A stretch of DNA of 64,000 nt from Rhodovulum sulfidophilum DSM 1374 (GTDB lineage Bacteria; Pseudomonadota; Alphaproteobacteria; Rhodobacterales; Rhodobacteraceae): the NCBI RefSeq assembly GCF_001633165.1, contig NZ_CP015418.1, forward strand, positions 2,604,001 to 2,668,000, written 5' to 3'. The notes beneath the pieces were generated by a model that saw only the letters and a list, made by a program, of their open reading frames with translations, had not been told where the DNA came from and ran no database searches. Below, in pieces: positions 10,318 through 17,681 of this stretch. Position numbers and translations under genes: made by a program. The first letter of the stretch is position 1. Every line of letters begins with the position of its first letter.

Positions 10318-10479
10318 CACTGTTTGCGGGCGGTGTCGGAACGTTCCCAGCCGACGCCAGCAATCCCGCAACGAGTCCCCTGTGTCTTTCCCAGCACAGG
10401 ACTTCGGCATCAAAGGGGCCCTCCCTCCCCGGATGCCGGTCAGTGAGACGCCGTGGGCCCTCCCTCCCACGGCGTTTTT
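10318..10479 (+). ncRNA. Candidate FnrL-controlled small RNA with two identical C-rich loops
   Basis: No reading frame of substance lies here. Hairpin 1 (10405-10438) pairs CGGCATC with GATGCCG and GGGG with CCCC. Hairpin 2 (10449-10474) pairs CGCCGTGGG with CCCACGGCG. Both present the same loop, CCCTCCCT, and hairpin 2 is followed by five T residues. Two successive hairpins with anti-Shine-Dalgarno-like C-rich loops, the last being the terminator, recall the CCUCCUCCC (CcsR/cuckoo) RNAs of Rhodobacter, and an FNR-type promoter recalls PcrZ. The loop sequence differs from CCUCCUCCC. The 5' end (10318) is estimated from the FnrL box. Confidence 0.55.
10449..10479 (+). terminator. Rho-independent terminator
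   Basis: A perfect 9-bp stem (CGCCGTGGG / CCCACGGCG, with an outer A-T pair possible) and an 8-base loop, followed directly by TTTTT. It would end transcription from the MoxR/CoxE genes or from the small RNA candidate. Confidence 0.8.
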
Positions 10480-10547
10480 CACGTCTTCGGGGCCCGTTTT
10501 GTCACAGAGCATCAGGCTTGATCCGGCATGTCGCGCGCTGTCACTGT

Positions 10548-10568
10548 ATTCCAAACATGGAATATAAT
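10548..10568 (+). promoter_or_regulatory. SqrR/BigR-type operator on a TATAAT promoter
   Basis: ATTCCAAACATGGAAT (10548-10563) is a near-perfect inverted repeat that fits ATTC-N8-GAAT, the site bound by the persulfide-sensing repressor SqrR (BigR family). Its last base is the first of TATAAT (10563-10568), so bound repressor would block RNA polymerase. The -35 is weak (CTGTCA at 10538-10543, long spacing). The first YeeE/YedE start is 17 bases downstream. No SqrR gene is in the window. Confidence 0.6.
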
Positions 10569-10585
10569 CAGGGGAGTGAAATCCG

Positions 10586-11152
10586 GTGAAACCCATGCCA
10601 CTCAACTGGAAGATCGGCGGTCCGCTGCTTGGGATCGTGTTCTTCCTGGCCGTACTTCTGGCCCGGCCGATCGGCGTCTCGACCCAGTTCGTCCTGTTCG
10701 ACGCCTTCCTGTGGAACCTCCAGCAGCCCGATGCGGGCATCCTCACCCGGACCGCCGAGGGGGTCACCTCGACCAATGCCTATCTGGCGAAATCGGACGG
10801 CGCGCTGGCCGCCGGGGCGGCCGATTTGCTGACCTATCCGATGGTCTTCGTGCTGGCGATGATGGCCGGCGCCTTGCTGTCCTCGCTGATCCGCTCGACC
10901 GTGCCCAAGGGCGAGCGCAACGTGCCCGCCATGTACCGCGCCAATATCGGCGGCTTCTGGCCGCTGCGCTGGGTCATGGCCTTCGCGGGCGGCGTGCTGG
11001 TGCTTTACGGCGCGCGGCTCGCGGGCGGCTGCACCTCGGGCCACATGATGTCGGGGATGATGCAGAGCTCGATCTCCGGTTTCGTTTTCGCCTTCGGGGC
11101 GTTCCTGACCGCCTTCCCGACGGCGATGATGCTCTTGAAGAAGGAGGGCTGA
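10586..11152 (+). CDS. YeeE/YedE family sulfur-transport protein (PmpA-like)
   Basis: A 188-residue inner-membrane protein with about four helices. I choose GTG 10586 because GGGGAG lies nine bases upstream; ATG 10595 is the alternative. GGCTSGHMMSGMMQ carries the conserved Cys of the YeeE/YedE (DUF395) family, whose members move thiosulfate or other sulfur species through cysteines in the pore. It pairs with the next gene. In BigR operons of other proteobacteria, YeeE/YedE genes sit next to the sulfide/persulfide regulator, which agrees with the operator seen here. Confidence 0.82.
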   Translation: MKPMPLNWKIGGPLLGIVFFLAVLLARPIGVSTQFVLFDAFLWNLQQPDAGILTRTAEGVTSTNAYLAKSDGALAAGAADLLTYPMVFVLAMMAGALLSSLIRSTVPKGERNVPAMYRANIGGFWPLRWVMAFAGGVLVLYGARLAGGCTSGHMMSGMMQSSISGFVFAFGAFLTAFPTAMMLLKKEG

Positions 11153-11155
11153 GCC

Positions 11156-11773
11156 ATGACCATGACCCTTGTCATCGCTGGGCTCCTGGGCGCGGCCTTC
11201 GGCGCGATGCTCGACCGGATCGGGGCCACGAACCCGAACTGGATCGGCAGGATGCTGACGCTGACCGATACCAACCTGATGAAGACGATCCTGGTGGCGA
11301 TCGGAACCGCCGCGATCCTGATCTTCGCCGGACAGATCTACGGGCTGGTCGATGTCGGCCACATGTCGGTCAAGGCCGCCCATGTCGGCGTGCTGCTCGG
11401 CGGCGCGATCCTCGGTTTCGGCTGGGCCATCGCGGGCTATTGTCCGGGCACCGGGCTCTGCGCCCTCGCGGTCGGCCGGATCGACGCGCTGTTCTTCGTT
11501 GCGGGCGGGCTTGTCGGCGCGGCAGGCTTCATGATCAGCTATCCGTTCTGGGAGTCGATCGGCTTTCTCAACGGCGAGAAATGGACGCTGGGGGCGATCC
11601 CGGGCGCCGATTATCCGGCCGCGATTCCGGCGCTTCCGGGCGATCTGGCGGGCATCGCGATGGGTACGGTCTTCATCCTGATCGCGGTCCTGCTGCCGCG
11701 CCGCATCACCGGGCGCGATGCCGCCCGTGCGGCCGAAGCCGCGGCAGCCGGCCGGGCCGATCCGGTCGAATAA
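11156..11773 (+). CDS. YeeE/YedE family sulfur-transport protein (PmpB-like)
   Basis: A 205-residue membrane protein starting three bases after the previous stop, with AAGGAGG overlapping the end of that gene. WAIAGYCPGTGLCALAVGR contains the conserved Cys-Pro-Gly and a second Cys of the family, followed by a hydrophobic helix with Gly repeats. It forms a two-gene unit with the preceding PmpA-like protein. The tail is Ala/Arg-rich and cytoplasmic. The transported species is not determinable from sequence. Confidence 0.83.
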   Translation: MTMTLVIAGLLGAAFGAMLDRIGATNPNWIGRMLTLTDTNLMKTILVAIGTAAILIFAGQIYGLVDVGHMSVKAAHVGVLLGGAILGFGWAIAGYCPGTGLCALAVGRIDALFFVAGGLVGAAGFMISYPFWESIGFLNGEKWTLGAIPGADYPAAIPALPGDLAGIAMGTVFILIAVLLPRRITGRDAARAAEAAAAGRADPVE

Positions 11774-11779
11774 CGGCTT

Positions 11780-11804
11780 CCGCCCGCCGCGCTCTGGCGG
11801 GCGG
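11780..11804 (+). terminator. GC hairpin after YeeE/YedE pair
   Basis: A perfect 9-bp stem CCGCCCGCC / GGCGGGCGG with a 7-base loop starts seven bases after the stop codon. No T run follows, so it may be a weak terminator or a 3'-end stabiliser between this pair and xdhC. Confidence 0.4.
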
Positions 11805-11882
11805 CAACCACTTGCCACCTTTTGCCTATTTCCCGCCTCCGGCCGGGCACTACACTATCCGGCCTGAGGGAGGGAATGATGC

Positions 11883-12878
11883 ATGCAGATCGCAGAGCAC
11901 GACGCGATCCCCGAAACCGCGCTTGACTGGCACCGGGCGGGGCAGGGCGCCGCGCTGGCCACGGTGGTCGAGACCTGGGGCAGCGCGCCCCGGCCGGTGG
12001 GCAGCCAGCTTGCGATCTCGGGCGCGGGCGCGATGGCCGGATCGGTCTCGGGAGGCTGCGTCGAGGGGGCGGTGATCGCCGAGGCGCTCGAGGCGCTTGG
12101 CGACGGCCAGCCCCGGCTGCTGGAATTCGGGGTCAGCGACGGCGACGCTTTTGCGGTCGGTTTGGCCTGCGGCGGCCGGATCCGGGTGCTGGTCGAGCCG
12201 GTCGGACCGGTCGGGCGGGCGTTGCCGGAGGATCTGCTGGCCGATCTGGTCGCGGCGCGGGCGGCGCGCCGGGCCGTGGCCTGCCTGGTCGATACCGAAA
12301 GCTGGGCGCGGCGGCTGGCCGGGCCGGAGGACCCGGCGCTCGGGCAGGCCATCGGCGAACGGATGCGCGCCGACCGGTCGGGCTTCGAAGGCCAGGTTTT
12401 CGTCGGCCTCCACAACCCGCCCTTGCGGCTGGTCGTGGTCGGAGCCGTCCATATCGCCCAGCCGCTGGTACAGATGGCGCGGCTGGCCGGGTTCGCCCCG
12501 GTCGTGATCGACCCGCGCCCGGCCTTCGGCGCGGCGGCGCGCTTTCCGGGCGAGGTCGTGATCGATGCCTGGCCCGATGCCGCGCTGGCCGACCTCGGGC
12601 TTGACGCGCGCAGCGCTGTGGTGACCCTGACCCATGATCCCAAGCTCGACGATCCGGCGATCATGGCCGCGCTCGACTCTGATGTCTTTTATCTCGGCTG
12701 CCTCGGCTCGTCCCGCACCCATGCCGGGCGGGTCGCGCGTCTGGAGGCAGCCGGGGCGGCGCCCGAGAGGATCGCGGCGATCCATGCGCCGGTCGGGCTC
12801 GGGATCGGGGCGCGCACGCCCGGCGAGATCGCGGTCGCGATCCTGGCCGAAATCCTGCAACGGCTGAGGCGCGGCTGA
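11883..12878 (+). CDS. XdhC/CoxF family molybdoenzyme maturation protein
   Basis: A 331-residue cytoplasmic protein starting at ATG 11883 after GAGGGAGGG. It has the N-terminal XdhC/CoxI domain (TVVETWGSAPRPVGSQLAI, SGGCVEGAV, CGGRIRVLVEP) and the C-terminal Rossmann XdhC domain (VVVGAVHIAQPL, LGCLGSSRTHAGR). XdhC binds molybdenum cofactor and promotes its sulfuration before insertion into xanthine-dehydrogenase-type enzymes; CoxF is the CO-dehydrogenase relative. Its stop overlaps the next start (TGATG), so the two are coupled. Confidence 0.88.
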   Translation: MQIAEHDAIPETALDWHRAGQGAALATVVETWGSAPRPVGSQLAISGAGAMAGSVSGGCVEGAVIAEALEALGDGQPRLLEFGVSDGDAFAVGLACGGRIRVLVEPVGPVGRALPEDLLADLVAARAARRAVACLVDTESWARRLAGPEDPALGQAIGERMRADRSGFEGQVFVGLHNPPLRLVVVGAVHIAQPLVQMARLAGFAPVVIDPRPAFGAAARFPGEVVIDAWPDAALADLGLDARSAVVTLTHDPKLDDPAIMAALDSDVFYLGCLGSSRTHAGRVARLEAAGAAPERIAAIHAPVGLGIGARTPGEIAVAILAEILQRLRRG

Positions 12879-13876
12879 TGCGTTTCGGCCCGGTTCCGCC
12901 CGCCGAGGCAAGGGGCGCGATTCTCGCGCATTCGATGGCGCTGCCCGGGCTGCACCTGCCGAAGGGAAGCCGGTTGGGGCCCGCCGAGATCGCCGCCTTG
13001 CGGGGGGCTGGCATTGCCGAAGTCACCGTTGCCCGGCTCGATCCGGGCGATGTCGTCGAGGATGCGGCCGCCGCCCGGCTTGCGAATGCGCTGGTGCCCG
13101 ATCCCGAGGCGGCGGCGCTGCGGATCGGCCGTGCGGCGCGCGGGCGGGTCAACCTGCATGCGGTCTGCGCCGGGGTCGTGGGGCTGGACCTAGCGGCCGT
13201 GCAGGCGGTGAACCGGGTCGATCCGGGGATCACGCTGGCCACGCTGGCGCCGCTGGGGCGGGTGCTGCCGGGCATGTTGGTCGGCACCGTCAAGATCCTG
13301 CCTTACGCGGTTCCGGGCGCGGCGCTCGAAGCGGCCTGTGCCACCGGGCGCGGTGCGCTTCGGGTGCATCCGGTGCGACGACGGTCGGCCGGGTTGATCC
13401 TGTCCGAGGTTCCGGGCCAGAAACCGGCCCTGACCGGCAAGGGCCGCTCGGCGGTCGAGACCCGGCTGAGCGCGCTGGGGATAACGCTCGAGGCGGTGCG
13501 GATCGTGCCGCACGAGGCCCGGGCGATGGCCGCGGCGCTTGCCGCCTTGCCCGGCGAGATCGGGCTGATCCTGACCGGCTCTGCCACGTCGGATCTGCGC
13601 GATGTGGGTCCCGAGGCCGTGCGCCTCGCCGGTGGGACCATCGCGCGGTTCGGGATGCCGGTCGATCCCGGCAATCTTCTGTTTCTGGGCGAGCAGGACG
13701 GGCGTCCGGTGATCGGGCTGCCGGGCTGCGCCCGGGCGCCCGCGCTGAACGGGGCCGACTGGGTTCTCGAACGGACGGCCTGTGGCATCGAGGTCGATGC
13801 CGAGGCGCTTGCCGCGATGGCGGTGGGCGGGCTTCTCAAGGAAATCCCGTCCCGCCCGCAACCGCGCGAGGCCTGA
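12878..13876 (+). CDS. Molybdopterin-binding (MoCF-type) protein, lacking the transferase half
   Basis: A 332-residue protein coupled to xdhC. The N-terminus (FGPVPPAEARGAILAHS, LPKGSRLGPAEIAAL) and the C-terminal MoaB/Mog-like fold (LILTGSATSDLRDV, FGMPVDPGNLLFLG, GLPGCARAPALNGADWVLER) match the first half of a known fusion in which a MobA/MocA-type cytidylyltransferase follows. Here translation stops at GGLLKEIPSRPQPREA, where the fusion linker normally begins. No transferase remnant is seen downstream. It probably handles Mo-cofactor for the same unseen hydroxylase as XdhC. Confidence 0.75.
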   Translation: MRFGPVPPAEARGAILAHSMALPGLHLPKGSRLGPAEIAALRGAGIAEVTVARLDPGDVVEDAAAARLANALVPDPEAAALRIGRAARGRVNLHAVCAGVVGLDLAAVQAVNRVDPGITLATLAPLGRVLPGMLVGTVKILPYAVPGAALEAACATGRGALRVHPVRRRSAGLILSEVPGQKPALTGKGRSAVETRLSALGITLEAVRIVPHEARAMAAALAALPGEIGLILTGSATSDLRDVGPEAVRLAGGTIARFGMPVDPGNLLFLGEQDGRPVIGLPGCARAPALNGADWVLERTACGIEVDAEALAAMAVGGLLKEIPSRPQPREA

Positions 13877-13919
13877 AGCCGGTCGCGACCGGGGCGGATC
13901 CCTTGGTCCTTTCCCAGCA

Positions 13920-14506
13920 ACTCTCCCGCTCCGCGTTGATAGGGGCGCAAGGGTGTCGAGGATGACAACCTGGTGCTCGGGCGGGGGCGGGGTCCCCGAA
14001 AAGGGGGGCGCATATCGGCTGAGACTGCGGGGCCTGAATGCGCAGCCGGGTCGGGTTTCCTTTGACCACCGTTTCGGAAATGAAGGCAATGCGGTCAGCC
14101 GAGGCTGCGATGGCTGGGCACCGATGTCCGAACCGATCCGTTCGCTCCGGCCTCACCTTGGCATGGTGGTGTCCGGGCATGACCCGCGACGTTTCTCTAT
14201 GTGATGCCGTGACGGGATAACAGGCTGGCGATGGCGGAGGGATGCACCTCTACGCCCTCTGCTTCACCCAGGACATCGCGGCATTCAAAAAGCGTGATGG
14301 GGGCTCTTGCGCGATCAGGTCCCCAGTGATGTCCTGATCGGGGGGCCGCGCGGAGGACCTTGGCGTGTGGGCGACTGCCTTTCCTGCGGCCCTGCCTGGC
14401 CAAGCATATGGTCGCCGGCTGGCGATCCAACCGCAACGCCGCCCAACCCGTCTTCAATATAGTCCCGAAACCGCTTGCGACGTGCCGCCGGCAAAGGGTC
14501 TGACAT
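13920..14506 (-). pseudogene. Decayed IS630-family transposase
   Basis: Pieces of one transposase lie in order in different frames on the minus strand: RKRFRDYIEDGL (14506 downwards), ITLFECRDVLGEAEGVEVH plus SAIASLLSRHGIT (ending near 14197), ADRIAFISETVVKGNPTRLR (about 14090-14030) and QVVILDTLAPLSTRSG (about 13972-13925). They correspond to the HTH, mid region and catalytic DDE stretches of IS630 elements (consensus-like FIDETxVKTNLTRLRG and VVILDNLAxH). Frameshifts, a stop after SRHGIT, loss of about 35 residues before the VVILD block and a missing C-terminus show that it is dead. The flanks hold no clear gene. Confidence 0.75.
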
Positions 14507-14682
14507 GATCCATCTTCCCAATGTGGATGGACTGCATCACCAACCTTATGGGGAAACCCGCGATCAAGGGGGAAGCCGAGCCCCTGCAGGCAGATGGCAA
14601 TGCCTTTTGGGCCCCTGCGGCAACCCGTGCCGAGCTGATGGCTTCCGGGGCGGGCGGCCGGATGGCAGGAAAGCGCCGGGGA

Positions 14683-16026
14683 TCAGGCGGCGCGGAGCGC
14701 GGTCAGGAAGGCCCGCACCCGTTGCGACAGGGTGCCCGCCTCGTCCGAGACCGTGCCGACCGCGTCCTTCAGCGTCAGCGATGTGTCACCGGAACGCTCC
14801 ACCCGATGCGATACGTCACGGATCATCTGGGCGATTTCGGTGGTGCTGGAGGCCGTCGAATCGGCATGCTGCGAGATATGCTGCGCGGCCTGGGTCTGTT
14901 CGGTCACCGCGACGCGGATGCTGTCCGAGAAGGAGCGGGCCCGTTCCACGCAATCGCCGATGCCGGAGATCCGGGTGCTCATCAACCGGGTTTCGGACTG
15001 GATCCGCCTGATCCTGTCATTGATCGAACTGGTGGCCTGACTGATCCGCTCGGCCAGGGCCTTGATCTCGAAGGCGACCACCGCGAAGCCCTTGCCCGCA
15101 TCCCCCGCGCGGGTCGCCTCGACCGTGGCGTTTACCGCCAGCAGATTGGTCTGCTTGGCGATCTGGGCAATCATGTTGACGACCTCGTCGATTTCCTCGG
15201 CGGCGGCCTGCAGGCTTTCAAGCTGTTCCGAGGAGGCCGTGGCCTCTTCCATCGCGTTGGCCGAGGCGGTGGCGGCATTGTTGACGTCCTGCGTGATCGA
15301 GGTGATCGACGCCGACAGTTCCTCGATGGCGGAGGCGACGGACTGGGCGCTGGTCGCGATGCGGGACGCGTTGTCGGACAGCGAGTCGGCGCCCTGGCGC
15401 GCGCGGGAAATCTCTGTGGTCATGCCATTGGCGGCATCGTCGAGCTGATGCATAGAGGTTGAGAGCACGTCGACGACGCGGCCGATTTCATCCTCGAAAT
15501 TGCGGCTGATCTCGTTCAGGCGGTTTTCGTACTGAGCGGCCTGGGCGGCGAAAAAGGCCGAGTTGGCGAGTTCGGTATCGAGCATCAGTACCCGCGAGAG
15601 CGTATCCATCAGCGGGGTGGGATCCCGACGCCGGAAGAAGGCGTTCCGGCCGACCTCGTTCATGATGATCCCCTGCAATGCCAATCCGACACGCGCATAG
15701 GCCGCGGTATAGAAGCTGATCGGCAAGCCGATCCGGTTGTGCACCTGGCCGATCTTCTCGGCGCCTTCGAAATACTGCTGCGAGAAATCCGAGGTGAGCA
15801 TCAGCACCCAGTGTTGCTTCTGCTTCTGGCGGGCGTGATCGCGCAGCGCCTGGGTCGGGAAGAACGCGTTCCAGTCCGGGGTGTCGGAGATTTCCTCGTA
15901 GAAATCGGAGAGCACCTCGTCGAGATGGGGCAACAGGATCTTGCCCACCTCTTTCACCCGGTCGCGGGTGTCCCCCTGAAGCCCATAGGCTTGGAGCCGG
16001 GCCGATCGTTTCCTGTTCTCGGCCAT
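14683..16026 (-). CDS. Globin-coupled chemotaxis sensor (HemAT-like)
   Basis: A 447-residue soluble methyl-accepting protein. I choose ATG 16026 with AGGGAGG upstream; a TTG nine codons earlier is open but has no site. Residues about 10-160 form a protoglobin domain with proximal haem His96 in the motif IGQVHNRIGLPISFYTAAY. The rest is an MCP signalling coiled coil whose hairpin tip reads IAKQTNLLAVNATVEATRAGDAGKGFAVVA. There are no membrane helices, so it senses cytoplasmic oxygen (or CO/NO) and signals to a CheA not present here. It appears monocistronic. Confidence 0.92.
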   Translation of the reverse strand: MAENRKRSARLQAYGLQGDTRDRVKEVGKILLPHLDEVLSDFYEEISDTPDWNAFFPTQALRDHARQKQKQHWVLMLTSDFSQQYFEGAEKIGQVHNRIGLPISFYTAAYARVGLALQGIIMNEVGRNAFFRRRDPTPLMDTLSRVLMLDTELANSAFFAAQAAQYENRLNEISRNFEDEIGRVVDVLSTSMHQLDDAANGMTTEISRARQGADSLSDNASRIATSAQSVASAIEELSASITSITQDVNNAATASANAMEEATASSEQLESLQAAAEEIDEVVNMIAQIAKQTNLLAVNATVEATRAGDAGKGFAVVAFEIKALAERISQATSSINDRIRRIQSETRLMSTRISGIGDCVERARSFSDSIRVAVTEQTQAAQHISQHADSTASSTTEIAQMIRDVSHRVERSGDTSLTLKDAVGTVSDEAGTLSQRVRAFLTALRAA

Positions 16027-16129
16027 GGCGCTGGCGGCCTCCCTGTTACGCAAGCGGATGCGTCAGGACTATCGGCCAGGATGATTGACCTTGCGTTACC
16101 TTCAGAGGGGGATGCGCTCAATCATAATG

Positions 16130-16152
16130 AAAAAGCCGCCCCGGAGGGCGGC
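16130..16152 (-). terminator. Rho-independent terminator of infC
   Basis: Read on the minus strand, GCCGCCC-TCCG-GGGCGGC forms a 7-bp stem with a tetraloop, then five T residues. It begins 27 bases after the infC stop and lies in the gap before the chemoreceptor gene. Confidence 0.9.
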
Positions 16153-16178
16153 CATTCAAAGAGCATTCGGAACCGCCG

Positions 16179-16721
16179 TTACTTGGCGGGGCCGATCATC
16201 ATCACCATCTGGCGGCCTTCGAGCTTGGGCATGTTCTCGACCTTGCCGATTTCCTTGATCTCTTCGGCAACCCGCTCGAGCAGCTCGCGCCCGAGATTCT
16301 GGTGCGCCATTTCGCGGCCGCGGAACCGGAGCGTGATCTTCACCTTGTCGCCGTTCTCGAGGAACTTGACCACCGAGCGCATCTTGACCTCGTAGTCGTG
16401 GCTGTCGGTGTTGGGGCGGAACTTGATTTCCTTGACCTCGATCACCTTCTGTTTCTTGCGGGCCTCGGATTCGCGCTTCTGCTGTTCATACTTGAACTTG
16501 CCGAAATCCATGATCTTGCAGACCGGCGGCGCGGCATTGGGGGAAATCTCGACCAGGTCGAGCCCGGCCTGTTCGGCCAGTTCCACGCCGCGGGCGGGGG
16601 TCACGACTCCGAGGTTTTCGCCCTCTGCGCCGATCAGGCGGATTTCCGGACAGCGGATGCGTCCGTTGATGCGAGGGCCGGTATCGCGCGTGGGAGGCGC
16701 GTTGTGAGGTCGGCGGGCTAT
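16179..16721 (-). CDS. infC: Translation initiation factor IF-3, AUA start
   Basis: IF-3 keeps 30S subunits free and checks the start codon. The frame gives 180 residues, equal to E. coli IF-3, only if it starts at ATA 16721: the N-terminus then reads [20 protein letters not shown], as in relatives. AAGGAG (16734-16729) lies seven bases upstream, ideal spacing. No ATG, GTG or TTG occurs nearby; the first in-frame GTG (16604) would delete the conserved N-terminal region. The core [20 protein letters not shown] and the C-terminal [13 protein letters not shown] are diagnostic. A non-AUG start fits the known autocontrol of infC (AUU in E. coli). Confidence 0.92.
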   Translation of the reverse strand: MARRPHNAPPTRDTGPRINGRIRCPEIRLIGAEGENLGVVTPARGVELAEQAGLDLVEISPNAAPPVCKIMDFGKFKYEQQKRESEARKKQKVIEVKEIKFRPNTDSHDYEVKMRSVVKFLENGDKVKITLRFRGREMAHQNLGRELLERVAEEIKEIGKVENMPKLEGRQMVMMIGPAK

Positions 16722-16728
16722 GGTGTCG

Positions 16729-16734
16729 CTCCTT
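16729..16734 (-). promoter_or_regulatory. Ribosome binding site deciding the infC AUA start
   Basis: AAGGAG on the minus strand, with seven bases to ATA (16721-16719). It is the only good Shine-Dalgarno near the expected IF-3 N-terminus and fixes the unusual start codon. Confidence 0.8.
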
Positions 16735-16918
16735 GGATCGTTGCGATTGCGTAGGCCCCAAGTTACCGCCGGGGCGGGTTCGCTTCAAGGCGGTTTTCCC
16801 TTACCGACAATGGTCTGGCCCCTGCGGCGATGGGCCGTTTGCCGCAGGCCGGGAAAGCGTGAGAAAACCACCGGAGGAGGGGCCGGAACCGGAGGGTCCG
16901 GCGGATAAGGAGGTTTCG

Positions 16919-17392
16919 ATGAAGAAGGTTCTGGTTGCGATCGTCATTCTTGCCGCCTTCGGCCTTGGCGGCGTCCTCTGGTATCTGGGCAACATGACCG
17001 GTTCAGGGGCCGAAAGCGGGACCGGGGCGACCGCCGAAGAGGCCATGCCCGAAGAGGGGCGCGGGCCGGGCGGAACGGGGCAGGACATTCCGGCGGCCGA
17101 GTCGCAAACAGATGCCGAGATGCCCCGGAGCGAGGGCGACACGCGCCCCGAGGCGGTTTCCAAGCCCGATGCCGGCCTGGAAACCGAAGCCCCGGGCTCG
17201 GGCGATGGCAGCGTCAAGGCCATGGCGCCCGAAGAGGAGACATCGTCCGCTCCGGGCGCGATGCAGGAGGCCCCGGCCGCTGAGGCGCCTGAGGCGGCGC
17301 CCTCCGACGCGGCCGGAGCGGAACCCGACCCGGAAACGCGCGGCACCGGGGCTGCAGCAGAAGGGGCGGTGGTGCCCGAGGCTGAGGAGTAG
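16919..17392 (+). CDS. Membrane-anchored acidic low-complexity protein
   Basis: A 157-residue protein starting at ATG 16919 after ATAAGGAGG. Residues about 4-24 form one hydrophobic helix (VLVAIVILAAFGLGGVLWYL); the remaining 130 residues are Ala/Glu/Pro/Gly-rich and strongly acidic, with no Cys and no folded-domain motif. It is probably a single-pass inner-membrane protein with a disordered periplasmic tail. I do not recognise a family. The coding assignment rests on the strong ribosome site, the plausible anchor and the frame length, and is less certain than for its neighbours. Confidence 0.55.
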   Translation: MKKVLVAIVILAAFGLGGVLWYLGNMTGSGAESGTGATAEEAMPEEGRGPGGTGQDIPAAESQTDAEMPRSEGDTRPEAVSKPDAGLETEAPGSGDGSVKAMAPEEETSSAPGAMQEAPAAEAPEAAPSDAAGAEPDPETRGTGAAAEGAVVPEAEE

Positions 17393-17617
17393 CTGCCCAA
17401 AGCTTTGGCCGGAGCGCTGCCCGAACCCCTGACCTCGGGCCGGGTCGATGCCGGCGAGGCGGCTGTGCGGATCGCGGCACGGGGCCTGCCGAAGGACGGG
17501 AAGACGCCGTTGGCGGCGGCCGCCCCGGCATTGGTGGCTGTCGTGGCGGTTCGGATCGCCGAGGCGCAGGGGGCGTCCCGCGGTCGAGGTCTCTGCCCGG
17601 GACGGTTCATGAACGCA

Positions 17618-17645
17618 AAACGCCCGGCCATTGCGCCGGGCGTTT
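17618..17645 (-). terminator. Terminator after tpiA (possibly bidirectional)
   Basis: AAACGCCCGGC and GCCGGGCGTTT form an 11-bp stem with a six-base loop. On the minus strand it ends in TTTTG, 37 bases past the tpiA stop. The plus-strand reading also ends in T residues. Confidence 0.8.
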
Positions 17646-17681
17646 CGTTTCGGGATCTGGCCGGTTCGGGATCGGCGCCGG

